Shown: positions 1-12,603, counted from the stretch's first letter. The stretch: DNA of 64,000 nt from Atopsyche davidsoni (GCA_022113835.1 JAILWY010000007.1:3291001-3355000); one strand, 5' to 3'. Made by a program: numbers and translations. Notes: generated by a model from the letters alone, not told the origin.

Positions 1-796
1 CAACATATTTACCAACTTTTTTAACATTGAGCATAACATTAGTGACAGAATTTTAAAATAAGTTGTTAGAAATATAAATAAATAAGTTATGAAATATGTT
101 TAAATTACACAAGCCAAAGAATATAACAAATAGACAGTGCCATTTACATATTTTTATATCTATAGACACCAGTGATGGAGAGAACCACCGTGTATACAAT
201 TTAGCTTGAGTCCTGTAATGGGCGATTCACATCACGTCTTGGGTGCTTGTAAACGAAGAAAATTAGTAAAAATAAAATTGTATTCTTATATTTTAATGAA
301 TTACAATACTAGTTAGCATATTCGGTTAAATCATAATTTTTATTTTTAGATAAAATTGCAACAATTATCACAGTGATTTAGACTTTGCTCATTATATTAT
401 TAAATAAAAACAATTGCACAGCTGCTTTTTTATCAGAAAGGAGATTGAACCTCTACACAACCAATATTAACAACGATACTAAGGTCAAATGAAAATATAT
501 ATCATCTCTAACAAGTTCAATGCTACTTGAAATCAAATTGTTAAAACAACGCTCAAATGATAAAGAGAAAAGGTCTGATTGGTCAGATTCTTAATGCAAA
601 TAATTATAACCAGTCAGATAACCGAATTTTAGACACATTCTCAGACAAACCTTTGTTTTTGTATAGATAAAAATTTTTTTTGGTAGTATAGCTTGACTTT
701 AAGAAAATCTACCAAGAGACTTCAAAAGTGTTGTTTTATTTTTAACAAACATTTTAACAACTAAATAACATTGGGAATTTCAAAAATGCGACTGAC
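1..796. other. AT-rich non-coding stretch, probably intron
   Basis: This lies downstream, in transcript sense, of the last visible exon of the minus-strand coiled-coil gene. I found no further exon of that gene and no recognisable repeat. It is most simply an intron whose next exon lies beyond the left edge. Confidence 0.5.
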
Positions 797-2208
797 CTGT
801 CATATTTTTCTCTCCACGTGACGATCTGTTCCTCAAGTTCTGTGACTCGAGTGTTCCCCTTGAGGAATTCAGTCTCCATGGCCTCGATGTGGGCATCTCG
901 CTCCGACAGGTGCTGCTTCAGATGCTCAATCTCAGCGTGGAGCTGAATCTCCGTCGCTCCTTCCACACAATCCTGGAAGACACAACCATAATTATTCCGT
1001 AATAAGGTTTATTTCACTGTTTTTTTAGGTTATTTAAAATTACCTTTTCAATTACTTTGGATTGAATCGTTATAGAGGAGAAAGAGTAAAATAAATAGAA
1101 TTGGTAAATATTAAATATTTGACAAGCAAGAACTTCCCGGATTCAACAAAACACTGCCATAAGCTCATATGATGCTTATTATAGACAATATGCAGATAAC
1201 ATTACCAGTAATTTAAATGAATAACAATGTTGCAAGATTTACATACTGCAAATAAAATGATAAAATAAAGTGAAGATATGATTTCCTAATATTTACAAAC
1301 AGTCTATTGGCATAGACTGCCTGATTATGAATGCAGTTGTACTATTTGAAAATATTTTAAGGACTGTCTTAAAATAATTTAGAAAAACGTCACCGTAAAC
1401 ATGAAATGATTTACGGTTTTAACTTTACCTAACTATAACGTTTCCGTCTCATTTAATGATTAAAACTATTTAAAAATATTCTAGCACTTTATTTTTATAC
1501 TTATATGATAAACCTATTGTTTCTTTTAGAACACTTTTGTAATATAATATACTTAATTATGTGACTTTAAGCAAAGGTTCACGTTGTTAAGTGTGTTGTG
1601 AATATCGTGTAAATTATTTATATCAACACATTAACCACAACGGCTCTAACAAAATAAGTCTCTTATCATTTAGAATGTAGTAAAAATAAAAGGTAATTAA
1701 ATAGTATGGTGACAGAGCTGCATATAAATTAAAAAGAAATACGCAATGTAGAGCTGTATTCTTTAAAATACTCAGTGCTCTTATAATCTCACAACAATAC
1801 TTTAATTATATTATTTATTTAATTTTTCATTGGGTTATAAATCATCAAAGCATTAATAATTGCTTGCTTTAGATTTAAAACCTGATTATCAAAAAAAAGT
1901 GAAGAAATTTTTTTTTTTAATTTCAAAGCCTTTTTAGATTACAATAGTAATTATTATATTTATTTTACTTTATCGCCTCGCAAACGCCATTATTTAGACT
2001 GTTACACAAACAAAAAAATACATAGAAAAATCTAGATTGTCGAATCTATTTTGTGAATATTCCCAAGAAAAGATAATACATAATTTCTCGTATGAGGGTA
2101 ATCCTACATTTAAAGGAAATTTTATAAAATAAGAGGCAGATTTGCACGAAAAACATGTTGGAATTAAAAACAAACACTTACCTTGCAAGGTGAATTCGTC
2201 TGTGCCAT
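797..2208 (-). CDS. 5' end of a coiled-coil protein gene (partial, two coding exons)
   Basis: Two exons join in phase. Exon 1 (2208-2182) reads MAQTNSPCK and ends at a GTAAG donor. Exon 2 (972-797) follows a TTCCAG acceptor, starts DCVEGATEIQ and ends in a split codon before GTCAG. The roughly 67 visible residues are rich in Glu, Leu, Lys and Gln with heptad-like spacing (HAEIEHLKQHLSERDAHIEA), which predicts a parallel coiled coil near the N terminus. The start is set by the first ATG of exon 1. There is no signal peptide or membrane segment. The rest lies left of the window. I do not recognise the family, and many cytoskeletal or scaffold proteins begin this way. Confidence 0.7.
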
Positions 2209-4184
2209 GGTTGTAATGTTATAGACAAGCCTAGAGCAACGAAATTTGATTAAAAACAACGAATTATCACATCGCGTGGCTAAAAAATTACCGAACTCGC
2301 GTTGTTACTTTAAAATCACCAACAATCAACACAGATAACGAATAACTTTCTAATCAATAACAAAAACATGATTTGAGAGAGGTACAGATCAATGATACTA
2401 TTTTTATCTATTATGACAGGAGTAGAATCAAAATGGCAGATGCAACAACAATTTTCGCGAATTGAATTATCGGACGTGGCAAAACAATAATCGACTAACT
2501 TAATTGCACAAAATGGTGGAAACAATTCAGGAAAAACCCATGTCAGCGCTCAGAGGATCTTTACTTCGCTGTGACACACGACAACGAAACGCAGACAGCT
2601 TGACATTGACTCTGAAGAGTTGCCATAGCGGAAAACAGGTTTTACCGTATTACAGATATAATACAAGGTCACAAAATGCTGCCACTTTATAGTGTTTTTT
2701 TTATTATTATTTACTTATTATTAGTTATTAAATTATTATAAATCATAACTAAAATTCTAATAATATTTATTTGAGTTTTGGTATTATTAAAAAATATATT
2801 TAATTAAATTTTTCATTCAAGGATATCCAATCCAGTTAGTTTCACTGATCGCCATTAAAAAAAAAAAAAGTAATCTGCACACGATTGCCTATTTAAAAGT
2901 ATAACGTCAAGGCTTTATACTAAAGCAATATTACATAAAGTTTTGCTACAAAATGAAGGTCTGATTAAATATTTTTAAATGAAGTAAGCATGAAGCAATT
3001 CATTAAATTTATTATCAAAGATGGTAAAAGAATTTGAATGGGTATTGGCAGAAAATTGTAACTGGTAGTTGAGTTATTCTAGATATGATACAAATATGAA
3101 GACAAAACTAAATAAGTGTTGTGTGTCTTAATACAATCAAAAACGTGAAATGTACATCCATTCTGAAAAAATTATATTTGACAGTGTACGCACATTTATA
3201 AATTTTAGTATTGTTACAGAAATAAATAAAACACTGAGATTTTGGTACAAAAATATACATAGTAATAGTTGTGGTAATCTTTATTAAAGTAATCAATAAA
3301 AAAATAGAATATCTGTATATAAAAATATTTTTTTATAAATAACTATTATTTTGACTATTACAAACTTATCCATTGGCAGCATGTGTTTTTTTTTATACAA
3401 AATATTTTTGTAACAATTATCATAGATATTTATCTTCTAATAAGAATGTATAATTTTTAAAAAATATATTCATTAATATTATATAAAAATTCACTACACT
3501 TTAAATTATTCAATTGTAATAAAAATAAATAAAATCAATTTTGGAAAATTGGCAATAAGCTTCAAAGTAATGAAAAAAATATTATATATGTATAAAATAT
3601 TATGGCCTAAACATTGCAGCCATTTATCACAAAATCTCCATTTTGGAATAATAGTAAATAAATTGTGAGTCAATCTTATATACTAATTTTAAAGATAAAC
3701 TTAATAAGTAAAATGAGTCTTGAATGTAAACATGCGTACATTTTCATATATTAAATTATAATCAATTATAAAACGTAAAAGATCTTCTATGACTAGTTTT
3801 CTATAAGTATTTTTCTATGCAGTATTTCACAGTGAATAACAATTATTAAACAGGATTCCTCTGAATCAAAAAGAAACACAACCAAATATCCCTACAGCGT
3901 TCAATGACGAATAAAAAATACAGCATCAGGTATTTTTTTCTAAAATATAGTTGTGAAATAATTTAATAGCCAAAAGCAATTTTTTGCAGTCTTTTGATCA
4001 TTCATCTTTGTGAATTTCTGTATATTTTAAAATACAAAGATAAAATGAATACGCTGCATTATTAGTAAAATAATTACGAGTTCAGAGGAAACTATTTCAC
4101 AATTATGTAAAACTCTTCAAAGCCTGCTGTTTATTATATCATATTACATTATTATTGTAAGAATCTCTTTCAAGAATGTAAGCT
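2209..4184. other. Promoter side of the coiled-coil gene, then the 3' flank of the ninjurin gene
   Basis: About 2209-2700 should hold the 5' UTR and promoter of the minus-strand coiled-coil gene; I see no clear TATA box there. The remainder is very AT-rich. The part nearest 4184 is 3' UTR of ninjurin terminal exon A: a minus-strand AATAAA lies at 4135-4130, about 50 bases past the stop. This UTR sequence recurs after the stop of the second paralogue (about 28810-28900), which shows that UTR was duplicated too. Confidence 0.5.
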
Positions 4185-4388
4185 TCAAGTCGCAGAAGAA
4201 ACAGCCACGACTGTGCTTGTTGCTCCGGGCATTTGCCCGACACCAAACGCAGCAATGAACACATTGACAACGGTTATTATAAATATACCAATTACTGTAA
4301 AATTATTGATTCTGTCGGCTATGCATATGTCATCATGATTTTTAACATTGTATCTACTGTTTATTATAAGTCCAACTCCCACTGCAAT
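4185..4388 (-). CDS. Ninjurin alternative terminal exon A
   Basis: The acceptor TTTTGCAG is followed by IAVGVGLIINSRYNV and, after the loop, ADRINNFTVIGIFIITVVNV; the stop is TGA at 4187-4185 (67 residues). It supplies the end of membrane helix 1, the inter-helix loop and helix 2. It is the more canonical of the two last exons, retaining the family's ADR-N and NVFIAAFG motifs. Confidence 0.88.
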   Translation of the reverse strand: MAVGVGLIINSRYNVKNHDDICIADRINNFTVIGIFIITVVNVFIAAFGVGQMPGATSTVVAVSSAT

Positions 4389-7300
4389 CTGCAAAATAAG
4401 ATGCCAAAGATAAAAAACCATTTTCATTATATTTGGATAACAATTTCCTGATAGCCTGACAATCGGATCAAAATGTGCCTATGAGTATTTTTCATTACGA
4501 CATACGTGGGTATTTTTCTAGCAAAAATATTAAGCCTAACATGACTAGGTTTTCCACTATTGTAATATTTGTAAAATTTCAGGTATTAGAGGTAATTGGT
4601 CTGGTAATAACAACAAAAGATCCAGTCAACACAGTGATTATTGTTATTAAATAGACGCCCATTAAAGCGAAATTATTTAGTTTATCTGCTTTATGCAGGT
4701 CATCTTCATTTTTAATATTTAATTTGTAGATAAAAAAGAGGTTGGCGGCAACAGCAACCTACAAAATAAAATAAAATTCTTATCCAAATACTTGTATGCT
4801 TTTAATTGTTACTTGAGCTTCTAAGTATATGTTGTCTCTTACTTATGAACTAAGACTTGTTGATGCCTACATTTCATTGCGACAATACTACATAATCTAT
4901 AAAAAAAATCCTTTAGGATGAATTACAATACATGCAATGAACGGAAATCTTTTTTTTTCTATTCACTAATTCTTAGATAATTCATCCCGAAAAAATATTC
5001 AATAACATAGTTTTTATTTGTTATGGTCCTGATGAAAAAAGAATATTTTTTTACCTGAATTATTAGACTCATCGAAATGAAGACCAAACTGGGATAATAG
5101 TACGGATGAAAGTCTCCAGCTTCCAGGACGTATCGCAGTTGGTTGGCGTTGGCAGACAGCAGGGCAAGATCCATCATACCCTGGGCAAGATTCTTTTTCT
5201 GCTGGTACACATTTACATCTGGTGTGATACGATTGATGTCAGGACTGACAGGCTGCTGAAATTTAAATACGACAGAGATTAATTATAACTAAAAGAAACT
5301 TGTTTAATAAGCCTAGGTACTATAAAGCACTCAAAACCAAAATTATGATCTTAGTCTTCTATTTATATTGAAATTCATATGTTAACATTGAATTATTAAA
5401 AAAAACTTGCATTGTGTGCTTTTAAAAACAAATAATATATGTTAATGGTCTAGAAAGACCCGGGGACTGACTACACTATTCTCCAACTACTGGCCACCAA
5501 CCCGTTAATTTTCAGGCTAGGGCATGTGCATGGCGATGATCTCTATATTTTTAGGCTGATATTGCATGTTCATCAATCACATGTCTTTAAATGATTATGT
5601 TGATGGTGTAGGTCATCTACAACTTTCATCCATCACACAAGTATCATCACAAAACAACATCGGAAATATAAATTTATCAACACTGAGACTTAAAAATTAC
5701 AAGACTTATTTCAACAATATTTTAACTTACTCCATTAGGTCCAAAGCCGGGTGCATAGGGGAACGGAGTATTGGGATCGAATCTTGGTGTATGGTGTCCA
5801 TTTGGGGTCATTGCATCTGGAATAGAGTTTCTCACAAATTAATAAATGATAATAATATTCTTCATTAGCGGACTGAGAACATTAGGGGTTAAGGTAATTT
5901 TGTTTTTTAATTGTATTAGAAATATCTACGTTTAGAATTAAAGTTAACTTTCCAAAAATGCCCATATATTGATCAAAGTTTGAAATGTAACAATAAAACG
6001 TTTTAGTATGGTTTCAGGGTAAGCCTTTTGGGTATTCTTCTATTATAAAAATAAAATCGATTAATTAAGTTATTAATTACATAAAACATTATTATCATTT
6101 AATAATTTTATATTTTTATTAGTTAAGTCTAAATAGAAGACGAGTTTTTTTGATATTAAGTTGCTTTCCAATATCTTTTCAACTGAACTCGTTTTTCTGA
6201 ACATTAGCGTAAGAGTCATATTGATGTTTTTATTTTATAATTATTTTGTTACAAAAAATCTAATAAGCAAAGTGTTTTTATGCATATTTGTGAATTTGTT
6301 ATGTCAATTAAATAATTTAGATATATTAATTCTTGTAACGTTTTGAGTTTACACTATACGAGTTTACACATTCATTAAAAACTATCACAAGATAAACAGA
6401 CACTCATCGTTAGTAAAAAAAAACCATTGCGGACAAAACAAGACACGAAAAAATTATCAAAATAATTTTGTCATTTTTATCACAATAAAATATTCAATAA
6501 GGAATCAATTAATCTCTCCTTTAAAAAATTCAGTGGTAATATATAACCAGAGTATTTTGAATAATATTACAAACAAAAAAACATAGTATAAACACATACA
6601 AAGCATACCTGGCTTCATATAAAATAGGAAATATTGTAATGCAGCTTAACAAAAGGATGTACAATTAGAAATTACAAAACTGTGTGGTTATTCTCTACAA
6701 AAACAAAGTCAATATATATAATGTTAGACTTAGCCTAAAAAAGCACATAACAAAGCGTAACCCACCACCAAAGTTAGAACGTGAATGCATGACGTATTCT
6801 TCGGCATGATAGTTACCGTGGCCATCGGGTCTATAGCCGTCCGTGTCATCCCCACCAATCATGGTGGTCGTCTCATCGTCGGACCTAGAGTGTCCGTCGT
6901 CATCGTCAGGCTTCCCTTGTCCGTGATTGTCCTTGGGATGTCCTATTTGTGGTACACATGCCAGATTGTAAACATGCTGGGATACTTAATAACTTCAAGA
7001 GAATTTTCAACCACAATGTAATACATGCAAGATTAAAATGGAATCGAAAGGAATGGTATGACAATTAATTGTAACAATAATCAGAATGTTTTCCATTACC
7101 ACATTTTCCAAAAGCATGAACATAAGTTTTAATTTTTGTATAAATAAAATAGAATATTAGTTAGTATCGCTGCCTTTATGCTATGACAAACTTAAACAAA
7201 ATTATATATAGTATATATACTGTCCATATCATTAGATTCTAACACCTCTCTAGCGGTAGTAGGAATTAATTTTATTATTATTTGTAATCTTATTTGTAAT

Positions 7301-8934
7301 TATCATGAAGTAAATTTAAAAAAATTATTTTAATTTATTATTAAAATTTGATTTATAACATACGCCACAACGCATGTGAATTTGTAAAAAAGCAGTGCAT
7401 AATATCACTTTGAATCAAATTGTACCCGAAGTGCGTTTTGTTAATAATAATTGTTTTATAATTTAATTGAAACTAAATTTTTATTTTACAATATCTGATT
7501 GTATGGAACAGAATGAAAGCAGTTATCATTAATAAAAAACATGTAAATATAATAAAAGTAAATTATACAATACTTTTTGTTATAAAATAATCATAACGAG
7601 AAGACTTCATCAAGTTTGTTAATCTGATGCATAATTATATATATTAAGCTTCATTTAAGTATATATATACTTTAAATACGTTAACAAATACCAAAATGTG
7701 AGTGGTAGAAAATTTGTACCTTCATCGTCAGTTTCTCTTCGATCATCAGGGTGGTGAGGGTCATTACTATGAGGATCACCGATGCCGTTATCATAGAAGC
7801 CATCATCAACTCCTGGGTGTGCTTCAGCTGTCGCCGGAATATCGTCATCGTCATCAATATCATCTATCTCGGGACCTGGAAATTTTGTCAGTACTATTAA
7901 TAACTTATTTATAACCATAATATTGTTTTATTATTATGAAATAGTTGACCGATCATTTTATAACCAGATTTTAATTGTTTTATCGAAGGAAAATCGTTAC
8001 TACCCACATTTACAAAACAAAAATTTTATGTTTGGAAAATGTTAGCTATTTCTAAAAAATTTCATATTTAAGCATGCAATAAATATAATCAATAATTTTC
8101 ATTCATAAACCTGCAAGAGGTGGCTTTGGGTTGTTGGCATCAGTCTCGAGGAGTGGCTGGTTGATTTCAGGTGTGTCTGTATGCGCTGAAATGTCTCTCC
8201 GGTTTCTTGAGTGAGGTCGGTTTATGTCCTCGTTTGATGACTGAAAATTTTTAATAAAGAGATATGATGAATTATAAAAGAGTTAAAATATTTTTTCAAA
8301 ATATTTCATAATAAACTAAATCATAATTGTGTCATTAATAAAACATGTACGCAAATATAAAAGTTTGACAAGATGCAGTGATTATAATGGAGTTATTATC
8401 ACCTCTCGTCAATCACAATTTTAAGAATTAAATGTCCTTAACTAGTCTAAAAATAGACTAAATTAAAAATGCGAATTCACAGAAAATTTAATTAATTGCA
8501 AGATTCAGACTATCTGCAATGTCAAGCAATTAATGACGTTATTATGTTTATGCCAAATTTTAAAATACATTTCTGGCAATACTTCACTATTAATACTTTA
8601 CTCATTGCAAACATGGCGAAGTCTGCAAATATCACGAAACTAAAAATATTAGAAAAAAATAATAATCCAATTTTCTTAGAGCATGTAGCTGTCCTCTGAC
8701 CCTGGCGCAGGTTGTGAGGCTTACAACACGTGGCTTAGGTGGTATCGTACATGAATTTCTATTTTTTTGTTATTGAGTGGGAAAAATTTATGAAAAAACA
8801 CTTTAAAAAAATTAGAAGATCCCTGAAATCTCAGATGAGGCAATCATTTTTCTGTTGCATTATTTGTATTTTCAACTAACAAATACAGTTTGTTTATATT
8901 ATTTTACCATAGGCATTCTCTCCATGTTAACCAT
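4185..8934 (-). CDS. Ninjurin-family membrane protein with long acidic N-terminal extension and alternative last exons
   Basis: Coding exons in transcript order are 8934-8908, 8240-8111, 7875-7720, 6942-6766, 5816-5731, 5255-5055, then either 4388-4185 (exon A) or 4758-4579 (exon B). Every junction has GT/AG and consistent phase, giving 326 residues (A) or 318 (B). The last ~130 residues match the ninjurin domain: an amphipathic segment (GMMDLALLSANANQLRYVLE), a first membrane helix (YPSLVFISMSLIIQ plus the next exon), a YNVKN-type loop and a second helix (VIGIFIITVVNVFIAAFGV). Family knowledge: ninjurins are two-helix plasma-membrane proteins; vertebrate NINJ1 oligomerises to rupture membranes in lytic cell death, and insect homologues act in adhesion, wounding and stress. 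Residues ~1-190 are a polar, Asp/His/Pro-rich extension, longer than in a typical ~150-residue ninjurin. No signal peptide is expected. Confidence 0.88.
4579..4758 (-). CDS. Ninjurin alternative terminal exon B
   Basis: This exon lies inside what would be the last intron of the A form, after a TTTTGTAG acceptor in the same phase. It encodes VAVAANLFFIYKLNIKNEDD, then ADKLNNFALMGVYLITIIT, and stops at 4579 (59 residues). It aligns with exon A along its length (RYNVKNHDD with KLNIKNEDD; ADRINNF with ADKLNNF), so the two arose by tandem exon duplication. Both read through cleanly, which implies two protein isoforms with different second membrane helices, chosen by alternative last-exon use. Confidence 0.82.
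   Translation of the reverse strand, partial: VAVAANLFFIYKLNIKNEDDLHKADKLNNFALMGVYLITIITVLTGSFVVITRPITSNT
5055..5255 (-). CDS. Ninjurin exon carrying the amphipathic segment and start of membrane helix 1
   Basis: This is a 67-codon, phase 0-0 exon between AAATTTCAG and GTAAAA. It starts QPVSPDINRITPDVNV, continues QQKKNLAQGMMDLALL and ends MSLIIQ. It is the most family-diagnostic exon and is common to both predicted isoforms. The same intron position and phase recur in both paralogues (24392-24583 and 30104-30289). Confidence 0.9.
5731..8240 (-). CDS. Ninjurin N-terminal extension exons (four)
   Basis: Exon 8240-8111 encodes SSNEDINRPHSRNRRDISAH. Exon 7875-7720 is strongly acidic (EIDDIDDDDDIPATAEAHPG). 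Exon 6942-6766 is Asp/His/Gly-rich (HPKDNHGQGKPDDDDGHSRS). Exon 5816-5731 encodes AMTPNGHHTPRFDPNTPFPY. The first three end in phase 1 and the last in phase 0. For 6942-6766 I chose the GTGGGT donor at 6765-6760, because the alternative GTTACG donor four bases on breaks the frame into the next exon. The extension is predicted disordered and is the part of the gene least like other ninjurins. Confidence 0.8.
8908..8934 (-). CDS. Ninjurin proximal first coding exon
   Basis: This is a 27-base exon, MVNMERMPM, ending at a GTAAAA donor in phase 0, matching the phase-0 start of the next exon. Two further in-frame ATGs could serve as starts. It lies about 120 bases inside a TATA-containing promoter. 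The small size makes it less certain than the exons downstream. Confidence 0.65.
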
Positions 8935-9075
8935 ATCGATTATAACTGCAGACATAACTTTGTGATAATTTCATGTACAACGCGATAAACATTGGATCAA
9001 TTAAACATAATTTCACAACAATAAACACTTCACACAAGACACGACAACACAGCACAAAAGCTTTCTGTAGACTGA

Positions 9076-9085
9076 CTTTTTTATA
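9076..9085 (-). promoter_or_regulatory. TATA box of the proximal ninjurin promoter
   Basis: Minus-strand TATAAAAAAG lies about 150 bases upstream of the first coding exon, and transcription would start near 9055. This part of the promoter is more GC-containing than the surroundings. Homologous sequence from just upstream of it recurs beside the paralogues. Confidence 0.6.
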
Positions 9086-9137
9086 CGGTTGATGATGAGC
9101 GATGCTGGTGCCTGTGACTTGAGAAATTACTCATTTT

Positions 9138-9145
9138 TGACGTCA
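9138..9145. promoter_or_regulatory. CRE palindrome upstream of the ninjurin TATA box
   Basis: A perfect TGACGTCA lies about 53 bases upstream of the TATA box. Known role: this is the binding site of CREB/ATF-type bZIP factors, which suggests stress- or cAMP-responsive control. Function here is inferred from the match and its position. Confidence 0.5.
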
Positions 9146-9149
9146 TACG

Positions 9150-9290
9150 TTCAGGGCTGACACAAACTTGACAAGATATCAAAAAATCCAGTTCACTCGA
9201 CTTACTTGCCACAACACCGATCAAGTTTTGAAAATGCACAATCATAATGTATAAAGTCTATGGCGAATTCTTAGACCGGCTTTAGAAAGA
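9150..9290 (-). repeat. Upstream block shared by all ninjurin copies
   Basis: This block (landmarks CTGACACAAACTTGACA, AAAAATCCAGTTCA, ACAATCATAATGTA and TTCTTAGACCGG on the plus strand) reappears with substitutions at about 25975-26100, 26455-26500 and 31725-31860. It lies just upstream of the TATA box of the main gene, and the copies lie upstream of the paralogues' first exons, so the promoter region was duplicated with the genes. Confidence 0.75.
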
Positions 9291-9320
9291 CTGTAAGATT
9301 TAATACTTGCTAGAGCATAG

Positions 9321-9341
9321 GTATATATATATATATATATT
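9321..9341. repeat. (TA)n microsatellite
   Basis: A run of about ten TA dinucleotides. Confidence 0.9.
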
Positions 9342-9344
9342 TAC

Positions 9345-12300
9345 CAGATGTGAGTTCAATAGGTAAATAAAACACTTCACAGACTGTTGGAGCAGTCCAG
9401 GAATTTAATTTTTTCGTCTGAATCATTTAATGAAATCATTTATATTCCGCTCCCCATATTTGGAAAGTTGTTTTAGGTTTGGGTCATTCTCTCCTAGAAT
9501 GTTCGTTCATTTCAAGTTCTTACTAAAACAGTTTTGTGCCATAATTTTTCCTAAACATCAGAACTACTTCTTGGCAATGTGGTAAATAATTTCTAACAAA
9601 TAAACCTTTAAAAAAATTTATCAAAATAAATCAATCGAGGCGTCTACAGTATTTGAATAATATCGCAAAGTTAACGTTTTTGTTAGACAGTAATTTAATT
9701 TGAAGTGAAAATAAATGTTGCAATTCCATTCGTATCTGAAAAAAATATCCCCATTAGTATATTTACGTTTCATTTTAAGGTTCAAACCAACAAACACTTG
9801 GTAAAATATTACACAATCATTTTAATTGGTAGTTATTCGTCCGCGAGCTTCGGTTTTATTTGGCAGACGTCAAGTGCTTGAAGAATCGGCATTCCCAGGT
9901 TTTTTCATTTTGTTTTCCAAGAACTTAAAACGTATTATTAAAATAAATCAACACAGAATAAGTATAAGCACGAGTTGCTTGTACAAAAAATCTACCTACC
10001 TAATATGTAGAGTTATTAGTTTAGAAATAAAAGAACCTGGAAATTTAGGCGATGTGCTTCAATAAAAAAAAGGTTTATTCCAGTTTATGCAACATTTAAA
10101 ATGTTACTTGTCAAGACAACACCTGTTTAAATAATAAAAATGCAGTTACGTAACTAAATGTACGAATTTATTTGCAATCAATAATTAATGGGATATCTTT
10201 TTTTTTCAGATATTTTTTAATTAAATAATACTCACGAACTACACATCTTGCAAATGCAAGCAAAATAAATACGATCTTAGTTTATCTCGATAGCCTTGTT
10301 TTAATTAATGCCAATTGCTTCGTATTTAATATTCTTGGTATAGACAGATTTCACGAAGTGCTGCTTAATTATTGAAATTGGATAATAACTACATAGGATA
10401 GAATTTTCGTAGTTTAATTACAAACTATAATTAATATGACTAGAAATGAGGACAACACTGTACTTAGTGTATAAAAAAATATTTTTATTGTATCTTGATT
10501 ACTAATTAAAAATGTAGAAGAGTAGCTTAATTTACTTTAAATTCAATTACAGATACACTAATTTAGTTAAAAGTGAAATTTCAATAGTCAAGTTTGTATA
10601 TAAAACTAGAGATATTATATTATATTTTTCCCTACAATAAATATTATTTATATACATAGAAAGGTTTACAGTAATTGTACGTTTTAATAAATAAACCAAA
10701 ACCATATTATTCTACATCGATACCGGGGAATAGTGACCAGGATATGCAGTCGAAAAATCCTATGCTTTGCAATTATCAAACCACAAATATGCAATGATAA
10801 AGGAATTTATAGCCTTCATCGCAAATTTCCTACGAAGCCAGTGTTATCGCAAACATAAAAGTTAAATTATGAGAATCTAAGGTTAAGCTGGTTTCCTAAA
10901 TCCAAAAGGACAATAACCTGATATATTTTTCATTTTTCAAGTTATTTTTTGATATATCAACTCGACAAAGGGACAACAGTTAGTCAATAAATAGGACTTT
11001 TTTTCAAGAGTTAGGGGTTTCTATTTTCCTCAAGCCCAAATGAAGTCTACAACCTGTTTTATACATACTTTAAAAAATCTTTCCAGCCTTCACTTTACGA
11101 AACTAAGAATGGTTTTTATGTATGTTGCTTATAGCTGGTTGAAATAAACTATTATTAATAATTTTGCAATGAAGATTCTCTGTTCTAGATTTTCTGCAAG
11201 CAACCTTGTTCTAAAATATTAACCAAAGAATTTGTATTTCTGAAGTGGATATACACTTGTAGAAATAAATAAAATATCAAGAACATTTAAATCATAAGTC
11301 AAGAGTAAATTTTCTGATGCCTTGTACAAAAAAAAGTTATATTTATTCCACGAGCAGGGTACATCCGATCTTCGATAATTTAAAAAATAGTAAGTAGTCG
11401 TAGTAAATACGTCTACGAGATTTGACTTGTTGTATTCAGAAATAACAATATCAAGCGTGTTAACCATTAGACCACAAGAGGATATAAGTTGCAACAATTT
11501 ATGTTGAAACTAACCAAAACGATGCAATATATTTAATAAAGGTATTTTTTATATTGTGAAACATAAACGTGACGTCACAAATCGTTGTGACGTCTGAAAC
11601 AATCCGCATACGCGAGCGTCACTCCGGTGTGACTGTTGCATTTCCGATGCCGATAAAATAATAATTTTAATATGATTATAATGATTTTGAAATATTTTAG
11701 AGTATGGTGTATATTTTAATCCCTTCGGTACTACGCAGTGATGCAAAAGAAGTAACATAAAAGGAGTTTCCCTTCGATTTACTTCTGCGAATAAACATTA
11801 TTTTTCTTCGAGCTGTAACTCGCTTTCCCGGATATGCGATTGTGAATAGCTACCTATGTTTTATTATATTATATTATACCGCTATCAATTACAAAGAAAA
11901 ACCGTATTTCCCAAACTGAATACTTCATTGTAAAATAATACCTTTTAAACTTTAAATGCACATCCTAAACACAAACAATAGGCGATTTTGCATTGCGGTG
12001 CATTCCATAGAAAACCTCGTCGTATTTTTCACTGATAATTATAACGAACAAATTATGATAATTTACTGTATATACATTATATTTAAAATAGCATTGCAAT
12101 GAATATTACAATCAAAAATCACATATGGATAAACAATACACGGAAAATACTGCAATTATTTTTTTTACGTAGGTGAATGTTTATTTAACCAAATTATTAC
12201 CAGCCAATAATTAAAGCCATTTCGTTTATTTTTATTCTTATGACAACATCGTATGTTTACTGATAAGAATTCACCAGTATGCTTTGCTCATTTAGTGCTA

Positions 12301-12599
12301 CCTCGGTTTATTTCAGTGGGACCTCTGAAAATTCACAGGCTTTAAAAAAATACTCACTTTCCTACAGCAAGAATCTGGCAAATCATTTAAGTGTATTTTT
12401 TATTTCAATTGTTACAAAAATGAGAATTTATAATATAATGCATGTTCGTTATGAGTCAATCAAAATGATTGGATTATTATTTGAAATATATTAAAGAAAT
12501 GCAAAAATTATAAATTATTGTATGAGTGTGTAATATATGAAAGCTCGAATGATTCATTAATTTTTAACAGCAGAAAAATTTTAAATGAAAAAAAATCGA
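9345..12599. other. AT-rich stretch without recognised genes
   Basis: It lies between the proximal ninjurin promoter and the inverted-repeat element. A slightly GC-richer patch at about 9830-9900 could be an untranslated exon but has no supported partner. A CRE cluster at 11570-11595 is listed separately. If the distal exon at 14412-14729 belongs to the ninjurin gene, all of this is intron. Confidence 0.4.
11570..11595. promoter_or_regulatory. Paired CRE-like sites
   Basis: TGACGTCA (11570-11577) is followed 10 bases later by TGACGTCT (11588-11595), inside a short GC-richer patch with further GTCAC/GTGAC half sites to about 11635. There is no adjoining transcription unit that I can identify; it may be an enhancer or a distal promoter for the ninjurin gene. 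A third perfect TGACGTCA lies at 13360-13367. Confidence 0.35.
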
Positions 12600-12603
12600 T
12601 TAA

